Source: Haematobia irritans
Lineage: Eukaryota; Arthropoda; Insecta; Diptera; Muscidae
Assembly: GCF_050003625.1 (NCBI RefSeq)
Contig: NC_134400.1
Coordinates: 53,014,066 to 53,078,065 of the forward strand
Direction: 5' to 3'
DNA length: 64,000 nucleotides
Position numbers and translations under genes: made by a program. The notes below the pieces were generated by a model. The model was not told where the DNA came from. It saw nothing but the letters and a program-made list of their open reading frames with translations, and did no database searches. This document shows, in pieces, positions 22,740-34,711 of this stretch. Numbering within the stretch: position 1 is the first letter of the stretch; every line of letters starts with the position of its first letter.

Positions 22740-23293
22740 TAAGATATCCCAGATGTAAAGGGTGATTAAACTCTAAGGGTGTAATGTGAACCGCACCAAA
22801 ATGTAATTTTTCTGCTTTTTATTGCACATTTCTCAAATTCGGACTAATTCAATTTGAACCATGTCAAGAATAATACAGTGAGGTTATTCAGGGTAATGAA
22901 ACAAAGGCTCTATTGACCGAAAAATTCAACGGCTGTGTTTATCATAAGTAAAGGGCGCTATGAATATGGGACTCATCAAAATGAGCCTCAAAACCTACAT
23001 GAAGTAGGACACCAGAAAATTATATCGAAAAAAAAACGCAAAATATTTATGATTTTTCGGGAATAACTTAATTTTATATTTGGTGCCCTTAATTTTATAT
23101 TTGGTGCCCATTTGGTACCCCAATATTTCCAATGAAAATAAACTGCAATTTCCTTTTTTGGATTGTGCTTGGTTTTCAATTGGGGGCTTATTTGCGCTTT
23201 CTGGTATTTGGCAATGTTAGTAAGGCGCTATGAATATAGGCCTTATGAAAATAAACCCCAAAACCTAAATAAAGTATGACCCCAAAATATATA
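22740..23293. other. diverged ~267-bp tandem repeat
   Basis: GCGCTATGAATATGGGACTC at 22957 recurs as GCGCTATGAATATAGGCCTT at 23224 with matching sequence after each. A 21-bp tandem duplication, TTAATTTTATATTTGGTGCC, lies at 23070-23110. An AAAGGGTGATTAA at 22757 resembles a lone mariner end. Confidence 0.5.
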
Positions 23294-24225
23294 AAGGGTG
23301 ATTCTTTTGAGGTTAGGATTTTCATGCATTAGTATTTGACAGATCACGTGGGATTTCAGACATGGTGTCAAAGAGAAAGATGCTCAGTATGCTTTGACAT
23401 TTCATCATGAATAGACTTACGATCTGCCACAACGTCGAATTTTCAGTGAGTGGGCCCTAGAAAAGTTGGCAGAAAATCCGCTTTTTTATCGACAAATTTT
23501 GTTCAGCGATGAGGCTCATTTCTGGTTGAATGGCTACGTAAATAAGCAAAATTGCCGCATTTGGAGTGAAGAGCAACCAGAAGCCGTTCAAGAACTGCCC
23601 ATGCATCCCGAAAAATGCACTGTTTGGTGTGGTTTGTACGCTGGTGGAATCATTGGACCGTATTTTTTCAAAGATGCTGTTGGACGCAACGTTACGGTGA
23701 ATGGCGATCGCTATCGTTCGATGCTAACAAACTTTTTGTTGCCAAAAATGGAAGAACTGAACTTGGTTGACATGTGGTTTCAACAAGATGGCGCTACATG
23801 CCACACAGCTCGCGATTCTATGGCCATTTTGAGGGAAAACTTCGGAGAACAATTCATCTCAAGAAATGGACCGGTAAGTTGGCCACCAAGATCATGCGAT
23901 TTGACGCCTTTAGACTATTTTTTGTGGGGCTACGTCAAGTCTAAAGTCTACAGAAATAAGCCAGCAACTATTCCAGCTTTGGAAGACAACATTTCCGAAG
24001 AAATTCGGGCTATTCCGGCCGAAATGCTCGAAAAAGTTGCCCAAAATTGGACTTTCCGAATGGACCACCTAAGACGCAGCCGCGGTCAACATTTAAATGA
24101 AATTATCTTCAAAAAGTAAATGTCATGGACCAATCTAACGTTTCAAATAAAGAACCGATGAGATTTTGCAAATTTTATGCGTTTTTTTTTTTAAAAAGTT
24201 ATCAAGCTCTTAACAAATCACCCTT
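23294..24225 (+). mobile_element. DD41D mariner-like element, internally deleted
   Basis: Termini AAGGGTGATTCTTTTGAGG and, inverted, AAGGGTGATTTGTTAAGAGC, TA outside each. Only about 11 bp of the ends match perfectly. 932 bp is short for an autonomous element (about 1.3 kb), and the 5' coding part is missing. Confidence 0.85.
23424..24119 (+). pseudogene. DD41D transposase, catalytic half only
   Basis: The open frame runs from about 23424 (TYDLPQRRIFSEW) to the TAA at 24117 without a stop, but begins after an in-frame TAG, and the N-terminal DNA-binding region of roughly 110-120 residues is absent. Catalytic aspartates are in LFSDEAHFW, WFQQDGATCH and LTPLDYFLWG, with 41 residues between the second and third. 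That is the DD41D spacing of the rosa-type mariner group. CRIWSEEQPE and VWCGLYAGGIIGPYFF are typical DDE motifs. The catalytic domain looks well kept, but no functional protein could be made without the missing part. Confidence 0.88.
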
Positions 24226-24309
24226 TATATGGAAAACTATAACACATTTTTTATTGGTTTTGGAGAGTAATTTCCTTTATTTTTGGGGACCCCTTTGCAT
24301 TAAGAAAAT

Positions 24310-24543
24310 CCCTACACTAATAAAAATATTGACATAATATAAAACATTATTCAACTTTAATTTTAAGTTACGCAATTTACACAATATTAAAGACAAATTT
24401 ATTGAATTGATCCAAAATTTAAATCCAGAGAGACCCTTTAAAATGTATTTATTTCAAAGAAGTCGTATCTTTGGCTCGGAATCAATACCAAAATCCCTAA
24501 TTAAAAATCAAAATCTTTGGATCCAAGTAAACATTTTTTGAGT
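24310..24543 (+). mobile_element. J-family relic
   Basis: Shares TCTTTGGCTCGGAATCAATA and AAAATCTTTGGATCCAAGT with the J1 copy (49800-49865) and ends TTTTTTGAGTGTA. Confidence 0.5.
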
Positions 24544-25147
24544 GTAATTTTTGATTCGTTAGTGGGGCCTTTTTCGCATTCTGGGAATAGACAATAGTGT
24601 CCTTCGGTCGGAGGTTAAGACTTTCTCCTATGCACTGAGTCCAAAGTATGCTAACGCGTTTCCCAAGAGATTCGTACTCAGTAACACATATTTAATTACA
24701 CCCTCCACCATATGATGGGGGTATATTAAAATCCCCAGATTTGACCTCCGGAGCATCTTGGAGGAACAAAATTCACCCGATCCGGTTGAAATTTGGTACG
24801 TGGCGTTAGTATACGGCCCCTAACAACCATGCAAAAATTGGTATATATCGGTCCATAATTATATATAGCCCCCACAAAAATCGATCCCCAGATTTGACCC
24901 CCGGAACCTCTTGGAGAAGCAAAATTCATCCGATTCGGGTGAAATTTGATACGTGGTGTTAGTATTTGGTCTCTAACAACCATGCAAAAATTAGTCCATA
25001 TCTGTCCATAATTATATATAGCCCCCATATAAACTGTTCCCCAGATTTGACCTCTTGAGCCTCTTGAAGGAGCAAAATTCATCCGATCCGGTTGAATTTT
25101 GGAAAGTGGTGTTAGTACATGGCCTATAATAACCATGCCAAAATATA

Positions 25148-25648
25148 CACCAAAAAAAGTGAACTGTTTTATATGAAGAATGAACTACCACGCACGAAAA
25201 TTGAACTAAATTTTACTCCACATTTTGAGATTTCCACAAAGCGTTGTTAGAACCAGGAAATTTTAATGCCCTGTTGTACGTTTTAACTACAGTTCACGAA
25301 ATTACATCATCTCATAGAATAAAAAATTAACTAAAAGTAAAGAAGAAAATCATTGGCGCCAAATCATGACCATTTTAACCATACAGTAGTTCATTCTTAC
25401 TATTTTTGGGAATCGTACGAAAATTTTCATTTGTTTTAGTTCATATTGAACTTATGTGTACGGCCATTGAACTTTATACTCACGTTTAGTTCATAAAATT
25501 CTTGAGACATACTTAAAAAAGTAAGATTTCATTAAGCTGTGGAAAATTTCAATAAAAATAATAAAATTTAACAACAAGCAAATAATTTTTTTCCAATAAA
25601 AATAAGTTGAATTTAGCGTTAGTTTAACTACGGAATTATTTTTCTGTG
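25148..25648. mobile_element. G2, 501-bp MITE
   Basis: Begins CACCAAAAAAAGTGAACTG and ends ATTATTTTTCTGTG, TA on both sides, interrupting HP-A5. Repeated TAGTTCAT and GAACTA words run inward as in G1. Confidence 0.75.
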
Positions 25649-25734
25649 TATAGCCGATCCGCAATCACACAAAAAATTGGTCCATATCGGTTCATAACCA
25701 TGGTTGCCACACGAGCCAAAAATAATCTACCAAC

Positions 25735-26036
25735 ATTTTATTTCTATAGAAAATTTTGTAAAAATTTTATTTCTATAGAAAATTTTGGCAAAATTTTATT
25801 TCTATAGAAAATGCTGTAAAAATTTTGTGAAAATTTTATTTCTATAGAAAATGTTGTCAAAATTTTTGTTCTATAGAAAATTTGGTCAAAATTTTATTTC
25901 TATAGAAAATTTTGTAAAAATTTTATTTCTATTGAAAATTTTGTCAAAATTTTATTTCCATAGAAAATTTTGTCAAATTTTGTTTCTATAGAAAATGTTG
26001 TCAAAAATTTTATTGCTATAGAAAATTTTGTAAAAC
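25735..26036. repeat. 29-bp minisatellite in HP-A5
   Basis: About ten units, one with a 12-bp deletion, ending at CTGAATTATTTGTATTT. Confidence 0.85.
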
Positions 26037-27052
26037 TGAATTATTTGTATTTATTTATGTCTTTGTTAAACCAACACAACAAGAGTTACTCTTATATGTA
26101 AGAGTGTTGGTTTCATTGGTGGGAAACACAGATTTGTACATTATTGACTTATATCTATTACATTAGAGTTACAATAGAATTTATTTTAATAACAGTACAT
26201 TTATGGGTAATTTAATTGAAAATGGTTGAATATTTTTGTTTTAAAAGTCGTATTGTTGCTTATGCGTTGTATTTCAAATGGCAGATTGTTCCAGAGACGT
26301 ATCGTTGTTACAAAGAATTGTCTCTCAGAGTTAAGAGGAATTAGTTTCATACCCCTATTTGAGCGGGCGACAAAATAAGTAATCAGGTTTCTTTGTTTGT
26401 ATTATATTGTGGAGTAGAATTATATTCTTGATGTTTAAGCATTAAAAATTTTATATGCAGATTGAGATATGCTTTCATTTCGTTTTTTATTGAAGACATA
26501 CCTAGCGATGTCATTATAAGTTATTTTGAGTCTGTGGCTATCATGGGAATCACAGTTTCCAAAAATGTCGCTGCTATATAGAAGTACAGGTATTAGGTAA
26601 GATTTTGCTAAGAGAATGCGTATGTCAAATGGCGTGGAGTGCCGCACTGGCCACAAACTTCTTAATATTCCGCATATTTTGCCAATGGTTTTGTTAATAT
26701 GATTGTGACATGTCAGAGTTTAATTGAATGTTACACCTAAATTACACCCTCAGAAAAAATCGCTTCTTTAACATATGTTCCAAACATATTTTGCAGGAAG
26801 CACATATATTATTGGATACTGCCGAAACATTAATATGTTTGTTTTATGTGAACATATTATATGTTTGGAAGCATTTTGAGTCCAAAAATATTATATGCTT
26901 GGAAGAATTTTTCCCAAAGACGATTGTGCTCATTCCTAACATACTCGTTATTTTCACTTCCACGAAATATTTTAATTCTTGGCACCTTTTTCTGTAATAC
27001 AAATAATGTTGAAGAAATTATTCACTTTTATAAATTTTTTAAATTTTACCTT

Positions 27053-27128
27053 TCGCCTGCACGGAGAATCGAACCGAGTACCATACAGTTTGTAAGCCAA
27101 TACACTATCTACTGGGCTACGTAGCTGT
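27053..27128 (-). ncRNA. tRNA-like unit B in H2 (T0)
   Basis: On the minus strand A-box-like TAGCCCAGTAGATAGTG and a perfect B box GGTTCGATTCT. The acceptor stem does not pair, so a working tRNA is unlikely. Confidence 0.5.
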
Positions 27129-27239
27129 CATGGTCACCAGCAGATAATTATCGTTATAAGTTGCATTTATATAGCATAGTTTGCAGCGCCCACGAGCCCA
27201 TGCAAACATAACATTATTTAACAGAAACATACATTTGTT

Positions 27240-27315
27240 TGCCACGTGGAGCAGTGGTTAGCATGTCTGCCTTGCATGCAAAGGGTCGTGAGTTCAATCC
27301 CTGCTCCTACCGAAC
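27240..27315 (+). ncRNA. tRNA-like unit A in H2 (T0)
   Basis: CGTGGAGCAGTGGTTAGCAT (A-box region) and GAGTTCAATCC (B-box region, one change), followed by CACTTTTTT, a Pol III-type T-run now abutting HP-A6. Confidence 0.5.
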
Positions 27316-27619
27316 ACTTTTTTATACCCTCCACCATAGGATGGGGGAATATTAACTTTGTCATTCCGTTTGTAACACATCGAAATATTGCTCTAAGACC
27401 CTATAAAATATATATATTCTGGGTCGTGGTGAAATTCTGAGTCGATCTAAGCATGTCCGTCCGTCCGTCCGTCCGTCTGTCCGTCTGTCCGGCTGTCCGT
27501 CCGTCTGTGGAAATCACGCTAACTTCCGAACGAAACAAGCTATCGACTTAAAACTTGGCACAAGTAGTTGTTATTGATGTAGGTCGGATGATATTGAAAA
27601 TGGGCCATATCGGACCACG

Positions 27620-28600
27620 TTTACGTATAGCCCCCATATAAACCGATCCCCAAATTTGGCTTGGGGAGCCTCCCGGAGCATCAAAATTCATCCGATCCGG
27701 TTGAAATTTGGTACGGTCTCTAACAACCATGCAAAAATTGGTCCATATCGGTCCATAATTATATATAGCCCCCATATAAACCGATCCCCAGATTTGACCT
27801 CCGGAGCCTCTTGGAGGGGCAAAATTCATCCGATCCGATTGAAATTTGGTACCTGGTGTTAGTATATGGTCTCTAACAACCATGCAAAAATTGGTCCATA
27901 TCGGTCCATAATTATATATAGCCCCCATATAAACCGATCCCCAGATTTGACCTCCGGAGACTTTTGGAGGGGCAAAATTCATCCGATACGGTTGAAATGT
28001 GGCACCTGATGTTAGTATACGGCCTCTAACAACCATGCAAAAATTGGTCCATATCGGTCCATAATTATATATAGCTCCCATATAAACCGATCCCCAGATT
28101 TGACCACCGGAGCCTCTTGGAGGAGCAAAATTCATCCGATCCCGTTGAAATTTAGTACGTGGTGTTAGTATACGGTTTTTAACAACCATGCAAAAATTGG
28201 TCCATATCGGTCCATAATTATATATAGCCCCGATATAAACCGATCCCCAGATTTGACCTCCGGAGCCTTTTGGAGGGGCAAAATTCATCCGATCCGGTTG
28301 AAATTTGGTACCTCCGGAGCCTCTTGGAAGAGCAAAATTCATCCGATCCAGTTGAAATTTGGTACATGGTGTTAGTATATGGTCTCTAACAACCATGCAA
28401 AAATTGGTCCATATCGGTCCATAATTATATATAGTTCCCATATAAACCGTCCCCAGATTTGACGTCCGGAACCTCTTGGAGGAGCAAAAGTCATCCGATA
28501 CGGTTGAAATTTGGTACATTTTGTCAATATATGGCCTCCAACAGCCATGTAAAAATTGGTCCATATCGGTCTTTAGTTATATATAGCCGATGACTTATTA
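27620..28600. repeat. 153-bp tandem array in HP-A6
   Basis: About six units; one is truncated near 28310 where two TACCTCCGGAGCCTCTTGG segments meet. Confidence 0.88.
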
Positions 28601-28627
28601 CACAAAAATTGGTCCATATCGCCAAAA

Positions 28628-29372
28628 ATAATCAACCAAAACTTTATTTCCATAGAAAATTTTTTCAAATTTTATTACTATAGAAAGTTTTGTCAAAATT
28701 TCATTTCTATAGAAAGTTTTGTCAAAAGTTTATTTCTATACAAATGTTTGTCAAAATTTTATTTCCATAGAAAATTTTGTCAAAATTTTATTTCTATAGA
28801 AAATTTTGTAATCTACCAAAACTTTATTTCCATAGAAAATTTTGTCAAATTTTATTACTATAGAAAGTTTTGTTAAAATTTCATTTCTATAGAAAGTTTT
28901 GTTAAAATTTCATTTCTATAGAAAGTTTTGTCAAAAGTTTATTTCTATAGAAATGTTTGTTAAAATTTCATTTCTATAGAAAGTTTGTCAAAAGTTTATT
29001 TCTATAGAAATGTTTGTCAAAATTTTATTTCTATAGAAAATTTTGTAAAAAATTTATTTCTGTAGAAAATTTTGTCAACATTTGATTTCTATACAAAATT
29101 TTGTCAAAATTTCATTTCTATACAAAATTTTGTCAACATTTTATTTTTATAGAAATTTTTGTCAAAATTGTATTGCTATAGAAAATTTTGTCAACATTTT
29201 ACTTCCATAGAAAATTTTGTCAACATTTTATTTCTATAGAAAATTTTGTCAAATTTTTATTTCTATAGAAAATTTTGTCAAAATTTTATTTCTATAGAAA
29301 ATTTTGTCAAGGTTTCATTTCTATAGAAAATTTTGTCAAAATTATGTTTCTATAGAAAATTTTGTCAAACTA
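28628..29372. repeat. 29-bp minisatellite in HP-A6, ~25 copies
   Basis: The longest array of this repeat in the window. A higher-order duplication is visible: AATCTACCAAAACTTTATTT occurs at 28805, with AATCAACCAAAACTTTATTT at 28628. Confidence 0.88.
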
Positions 29373-32300
29373 GATTATATACGTATTTAATCGGCCTTTT
29401 TTGTTTAATATATACCCCGTATGGGCTAACGTACAATTTAGAAGACAGTGTTAAAAAGTTTTACGATACCTTGCCATCGGCAAGTGTTATCGCAACCCAA
29501 GTAATTCGATTGTGGATGACAGCCTTTAGTAGAAGTTCCTACGCAATCCATGGTGGAGGGTACATAAGATTCGGCCTGGCCGAACTTACGGCCGTATATA
29601 CTTGTTTGTTTGTTTTTTTTTTTAATTTACACATTTATATTTATACTATATTAAATTTTTATAATGAAACTTCGAAATGTGGGTTATTAAAGATTTATAG
29701 TCATTAAGAGTGCTTGATATAAACGAAATTGACAGATTTTTGGGTAAAATATTATTTTTTTATTGCAAAAATAACAATTTTGTAACAAAAAACTGTTTTT
29801 GGTACAAAACTTTAAAATTTGGAAGGAATTCAAAAACTAACAAAAGAAGAACGTGGAGTCGAGTATAAACATACATAAATAATTTTATAATATAAACATA
29901 AATTTATTTAGGCGTGAACAGTTTTTTACTAGCATTTAACACCATCGCTCTAAAATGCCTTTTATTTTTCTTTAATAATTCATTTTAAAGAAAATAAACT
30001 TTTTAAATTGTTTTAGCTGCAAAACTCGAACTTAATGCCCGCTTTTATATTTGAAGGTGTCCGTCAACTCCTCTTGGACTACTTATTAATAAAGAGGAAC
30101 TAAACTTTGTTTTTATACATTTTACTGTGTAATTTTTCACTATTTCCTCCTTATTTCATTTTACTGTCCCAACTCTAAAAAGAGTATAGTGCCCTTTCGT
30201 TATTTTTATGAAGACCCCTGATTTCTTTTAACGAACCAAGAAAAAAATTGTGCCCATAATGCCAAAACACATGTCCACACATACATATTCTCTTGGTTCC
30301 GAATGTCCATTCTCTTTATTCAAATTAAATAATATTTAGACTTAAGAATATCAAATTTTTGGCCTTATCATAAAACAGTTTTCCGAAACAACCGGTTTCA
30401 CAGAAATTGTTCTCTTTTGATTCTTTCGCTGTGTTATGTTGATATCTTTCGTCAACTCTCCCGGTTTCCATTTCTTTCTCTATACTCTCTCTGTCGCTTT
30501 GGATATAATATCACAACATATGTATGTTTAGTCGAAATTTGTAAATTTATATATGTTTGCACTCACACATATGATTTTTACGAAACATTTATGCCCTAAA
30601 CATAATATATTATAACATATTAACATAGATGTCCCAAACATTTAGAGTTAGTTTAGGAACATTACATGTTTGCACTTAAATATATTTTGTTTTAAAATTG
30701 TGCCCGAAACACACTTTGTTTATATCGGAACATATGAAAAACATATTTTTCTAAGAGTGTAGTAGCAGAATCAACAGAAGGTATAATGCAGTTATTGAGT
30801 AACACGCTTGTATCTTTCAGATCTGATATTTTTCGCTTATATATGGGAATAAGTTTTGATTTTGTTGGATTTATGCAGAGTACGTTATTCTTGGCCCAGT
30901 TATTGACAAGATTTAAATCGTTGGTTATGCCAGATATGCACTGATGTACATGACCAAGTTTTGCACCAGTATAAAGTTGCACATCATCTGCATACATTTG
31001 TATTTTACAGTTTCTTAGCACATCAGGTAGATCATTTATGTATACGGAAACAACGGTTCCAGAATAGATGCTTGTGGAACACCTTTAGAAATTTCTAGAA
31101 GACCCGAGCATGTGTTATCAACAGTTACAGCTTGCATTCTTTTGGAGACATAGGACAACATCAGTCTACAGGCAGAATCTGAAAAGTTGAAGAGCTTACG
31201 AAGTTTCAGTAAAAAAATTTTATGGTGGACGGTATAAAAAGCTTTACTATGATCGAGAAGAACTAAAAATGTCCGAATAAGTCTGGTTAGATTCGATATT
31301 AACGAATTGACTGTTGTTCATTAATATCGACACCAATATTCTTTGTTTGGTTGACTTTTTCTCCGATTCCAATACTACGAATCTCTTTGCACTTACCCTT
31401 ACTGTCAACTGCATTTTGAAATTTTCGACGAAATTGTGCAATCTTGGCAATATTAATTTATTGTGTTGTTGATTTTCTTGCACTTTTAAATTGATTATAC
31501 AAATGGGGTGTTTTATATTTTTTCCAGAGCTTGTAAGCCGCATTTCTCTAATCAATCGGTCTTACTATTGAACCATTGAGGTTGTTGAGTTTTTAATTGT
31601 ATGGTTTTTATTGGCACATACAAATTATATAATGATCGCACATTTTCTTGAAGGAATCTTACTTGTTGATCGACAGATACAAGTTGGTAAATAAGCTGCA
31701 ACAGTATTTCATCACACATCAGATAAAAATTTGTCATGTTAATGTTCTTAAAGCCTCGATAAGTAATTGTTTGGTTTTGTTTTCGAACACTGCAATCATA
31801 AGTTTGAAAGATCAAATAGTGCTTTGAGAAACCAGATGCAGATAATTGGTCCTACAGTAGAACTTTTGACCTTTGACTAACAAAGAAAATATCTAGAAGA
31901 CTTGAGGATGAACCTGTAAAGTGTGTTGGATATGTAATATTTGTCGTGAAGAGGCCAAGAGTTTCCATCGCTCTAGCAAATGTGTTTTCTACAAGGAGAT
32001 TACTATTGAAGTCTCCAGCTATGATAATATCATTATAATTTAATAAATGTGTTCTCAAATCTTCTATAACAGTAACATACTTAGTATAGCTGTGTGGTCG
32101 ATAGACTCATCCGATTAGTATTTCCCTGTTGCTACGAGTTGCAATTCCCACTAGTAGGTACTCACAACTTCTGTCATGTTCAGATCTAAATATTAAATCG
32201 AATTTAATTCCATATTTTATACAGATTGCTACTCCACCAGCAATAGTTCGACGATCAGCTCTTACTATATTGTAACAAGGAATTGAATATATACTGTCAT

Positions 32301-32761
32301 TTACATCCCAGCAAAAAAAGCGTCGCCAAAAAAGTAATGAAAATGTTCTTTTTGGATCCGGAAGTGGTGCAAAATTGACGCAGAAGCGATGAATTTAACA
32401 TGGGCTTGTCATAGGACGGAAGTCCTTCATTTCAACAGCCTGCACGCAAACAAATAATTCTTTCCTCCCAAACGAAATTTTAGACAAACAAAGTTCGTTT
32501 CTCATTTGCTTTTCGCTGTAAGGAAGTGTATTTGGAAGAAAAGTATATACTTTTTGTGATAAACGTTTATTCTTTTCCAGAATGTAAAAACAATTTCATA
32601 AAGACTAACTCAAAAAAAAAACATTGTTTTCTTGCTAATTGCATTTTCCCTCACATCTTTCTCACATCCACGAGTTTCTTTAGTTCTTAACACCTTTTCC
32701 TGTAATACCAAAAATGTAGAAGAAATTATACGATTTTATTAATTTTAATTTTTTTTTAACT

Positions 32762-32838
32762 TTCGCCTGGACGGAGAATCGAACCGCGGACCATGCACTT
32801 TGCAAGCCAACACACTAACCACTGAGCTATGTACCTGT
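32762..32838 (-). ncRNA. tRNA-like unit B of T1
   Basis: Minus strand: A box TAGCTCAGTGGTTAGTGTG and B box GGTTCGATTCT in tRNA spacing. The T-arm partly pairs and the acceptor stem does not. Confidence 0.6.
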
Positions 32839-32946
32839 TATGATCATCAATAGATAGTTATCCATATAAGTTATATTTATATAGCATAGCTTGTGGCGCC
32901 TACGAACCGAATAAACAAAGTTTATTTAAAAGAAACAAACATTTAG

Positions 32947-33023
32947 TTTGGCACCGTGGAGCAGTGGTTGCTACGTCCGACTTGCATGCCAAGGGTCGTG
33001 GGTTCGATCCCTGCTTCGACCCA
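32947..33023 (+). ncRNA. tRNA-like unit A of T1, with T-run
   Basis: CGTGGAGCAGTGGTTGCTAC, then a perfect B box GGTTCGATCCC, then a TTTTTTTTT run at 33026, the expected Pol III stop. Confidence 0.6.
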
Positions 33024-34711
33024 AGTTTTTTTTTATATATATATTCCAGATATGTTCGGAAGATTCCGAAAAAATGTTCAACATTACATTGTACTATATT
33101 AAATTTTGAACTGTAAAATGTGTCTTATTGAAGACCTAAAATCAGAAAAGAACAGTGTTTGATATAAACGAAATGGACTTTGTTGTTGTTTCAGAAATAA
33201 CTTTTTTTATTGAAAAAATAAAAATTTTGTAACAAACGAATTTTTTTGGTGATAAAAATTTAAAATTTTCGAAGCAATTCAAAAAACTCTAACAAAAGAA
33301 AAACGTTTTCTGTACACGTTTTCCAAACGTTTTTTTTTCTTTGAGTGTGTGCACTGAATTTGGATAACTTCTTTAGGTGTGGCCCGAATTCGATGTTTTG
33401 GATGTAAATTAAAAAATTCTGTGATATTTAGTCAAATAACTAATTTTTATAATTTTTTATACTTTTTAATGGATTCTAACGCTTGTCTGTAACGTTTGAC
33501 CTCAAATTTTTTCAAAAATTCAATTTCTTCAGATTGGATTTAGCATTTTTTTCGACAAAATTTTAATAATTTGCACCATTTTATGAATTCTTAAACTGTT
33601 TTTAACCAATTTGAAACAAAAAAAAGTTAAAATCACCCATTAAAAATAAGAAAAAAGCATGTAATAAAAAATTGAATGAAAAGAACTCCCTATGTAGTTA
33701 AAATATAGAATATCATTGGGAGTAGATCTTCTGGAAGTGCTTTTAAAGTTGTGCTTTTGGAAGAACTTCCATTTTGTTTGCTGGGATCATAATGAAACCA
33801 GGTTTCGGATACACAGATGATATCTATTCCAGAGTTAATAAAGGTATATCGAAGTTCATCCATTTTATTATTTAGGCTTTGAGCGTTAATATGAACAATA
33901 TGAAGTTCAGTTTTTTGGTTAGTTAATATTAGTTAGTTAATATTCTTAGCATACATTTGACATTGTCTCTGGAGTCGGTCGTAGAATTATGGGACATTGA
34001 TAAGCAATTCATAAGCAATTTATTACTAATATCATTAGCAAGACAATTATAATTGATGCAATTATTTAATTTATAAATTAAGAGTTCGTTAGGTAGCAAA
34101 TTAGCAAAATTAGTTATAAAATATAAAAAATTTAAATTTGGTTTTACATTAAGAGTAATAAAAATTAATTTTAGTTGATTGTTTAATTTATAAATTGGTT
34201 TTAAATGAAACATGTTGCCAGATAAAAATAATTTGGTCTGAGTATAAAGTATAAATTTTAACTTTGGTTTTATATAAATAACAGAAAATAATATAATTTT
34301 TTTAAAAGTTGTTTTGCGTATCCATTTCTTGGTTAAGTTCAGTATCACGAAAAAGATGGGTTAGTTGATTGAGGTCTTCTACCATAATTGGTGAATAAAA
34401 AAGATAACGAAAATAATGCTATTGCATACTTGCTTGTATTTAGAATCTTCTTGTTGACTTCCTGCATCTTTTTTCTCATAATTTATGCCAGAATTTTTCC
34501 GAATTTGCTTGAGAATTGCACCACTTATAAGGTCTAAGTTATTTTTTGCCCCCAAAAATCTCCCTAAATAAATGCTACCCCTAAAAATCCCCCTAAACGT
34601 GAAAACCCCTAAATTTGGGGGTAACCCCTAACCAGGCAACACTAGTTGGTGATACGTCAACCATTGTGAGAGAAAATGTATGGTTCTAGTTCTTGATATT
34701 TTCAATTTAAT

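Larger units (their letters stand above)
24698..26043 (-). mobile_element. HP-A5, core-deleted and interrupted by G2
   Basis: Hairpin end CACCCTCCACCATATGATGG, then directly 153-bp units (the GTCC core is deleted), G2 insertion, GGTTGCCACACGAGCC spacer and a 29-bp array to 26036. The AACAAGTA end is absent where the jockey-like LINE 3' end begins. Confidence 0.72.
27322..29608 (-). mobile_element. HP-A6, longest complete HP-A copy
   Basis: Hairpin ATACCCTCCACCATAGGATG, core and GTCCGTCC run (27455-27510), about six 153-bp units to 28600, about 25 units of the 29-bp repeat (28628-29372), then the TTCGGCCTGGCCGAA palindrome and the ACTTGTTTG end. Inserted in the T-run that follows tRNA-like unit A. 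The 338-codon frame over 27548-28564 is a repeat artefact. Confidence 0.85.
26745..30759. mobile_element. H2, TIR element holding a T-type core and HP-A6
   Basis: Ends CACCCTCAGAAAAAATCGC and, inverted, CACTCTTAGAAAAATATG, TA on both sides. The TA duplication lies exactly in the LINE reading frame (SAT^NLGVTF). Inside are H-type words (CATATGTTCCAAACATATT), a T-type region with both tRNA-like units, and the complete HP-A6. About 1.7 kb without HP-A6. No transposase. Confidence 0.75.
32443..33347 (-). mobile_element. T1, twin-tRNA-like TIR element
   Basis: 905 bp from CACGCAAACAAATAATTCTT to TTTTTCTTTGAGTG, with TG on both sides (a variant of the usual TA), inserted in P3. Contains unit B (minus) and unit A (plus) about 108 bp apart, head to head. 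No protein frame. Same layout as T2 and T3 but inverted. Confidence 0.82.
32307..33785. mobile_element. P3 element carrying T1
   Basis: Ends CCCAGCAAAAAAAGCG and TTTTGTTTGCTGGG, with AT duplicated on both sides inside the LINE endonuclease (FHY^DVND). Without T1 it is about 570 bp, like P1 and P2. Confidence 0.8.
26203..33960 (-). pseudogene. LINE ORF2 (endonuclease + reverse transcriptase), dead and in three pieces
   Basis: Endonuclease: HIVHINAQSLNNKMDEL and VSETWFHYD (33790-33920), ADRRTIAGGVAICIK (32230), IIAGDFNSNLL (32010), SSLLDIFFV (31890). RT palm: LLDHSKAFYTVHH (motif A, with Y where D is usual), KGVPQASILEPLF (motif B, two substitutions) and MYADDVQLY (motif C, intact YADD) at 31235-30950. 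Thumb: VRHSTPFDIRILLAKSYLIP and QRISNNTTFK to a stop near 26203. The RT finger region between 31270 and 31450 is scrambled, and at least one frameshift and one stop lie in the palm and thumb. It would have nicked target DNA and reverse transcribed its own RNA; it cannot now. Confidence 0.82.
26046..34500 (-). mobile_element. jockey-like LINE split by nested elements
   Basis: Read 5' to 3' on the minus strand: 33788-34500 (start of endonuclease plus upstream), 30762-32304 (rest of endonuclease, linker, RT palm) and 26046-26742 (RT thumb and 3' UTR ending AACAAAGACATAAATAAATA). P3/T1 sits between the first two and H2 between the last two. Each junction reads through in frame when the insert and one 2-bp duplication are removed. 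No RNase H is seen, fitting the jockey clade. The 5' boundary is not fixed. Confidence 0.8.

Noticed and set aside
27548..28564. 338-codon minus-strand frame
   Set aside because: Same repeat artefact in HP-A6.
28625..29372. CRISPR-like array
   Set aside because: The 29-bp repeats are contiguous with no unique spacers, and the DNA is eukaryotic.
33929..34348. 139-codon minus-strand frame as a host gene
   Set aside because: Asn/Leu/Ile/Lys-rich low-complexity sequence directly upstream of LINE endonuclease motifs; more likely LINE leader or chance in AT-rich DNA.
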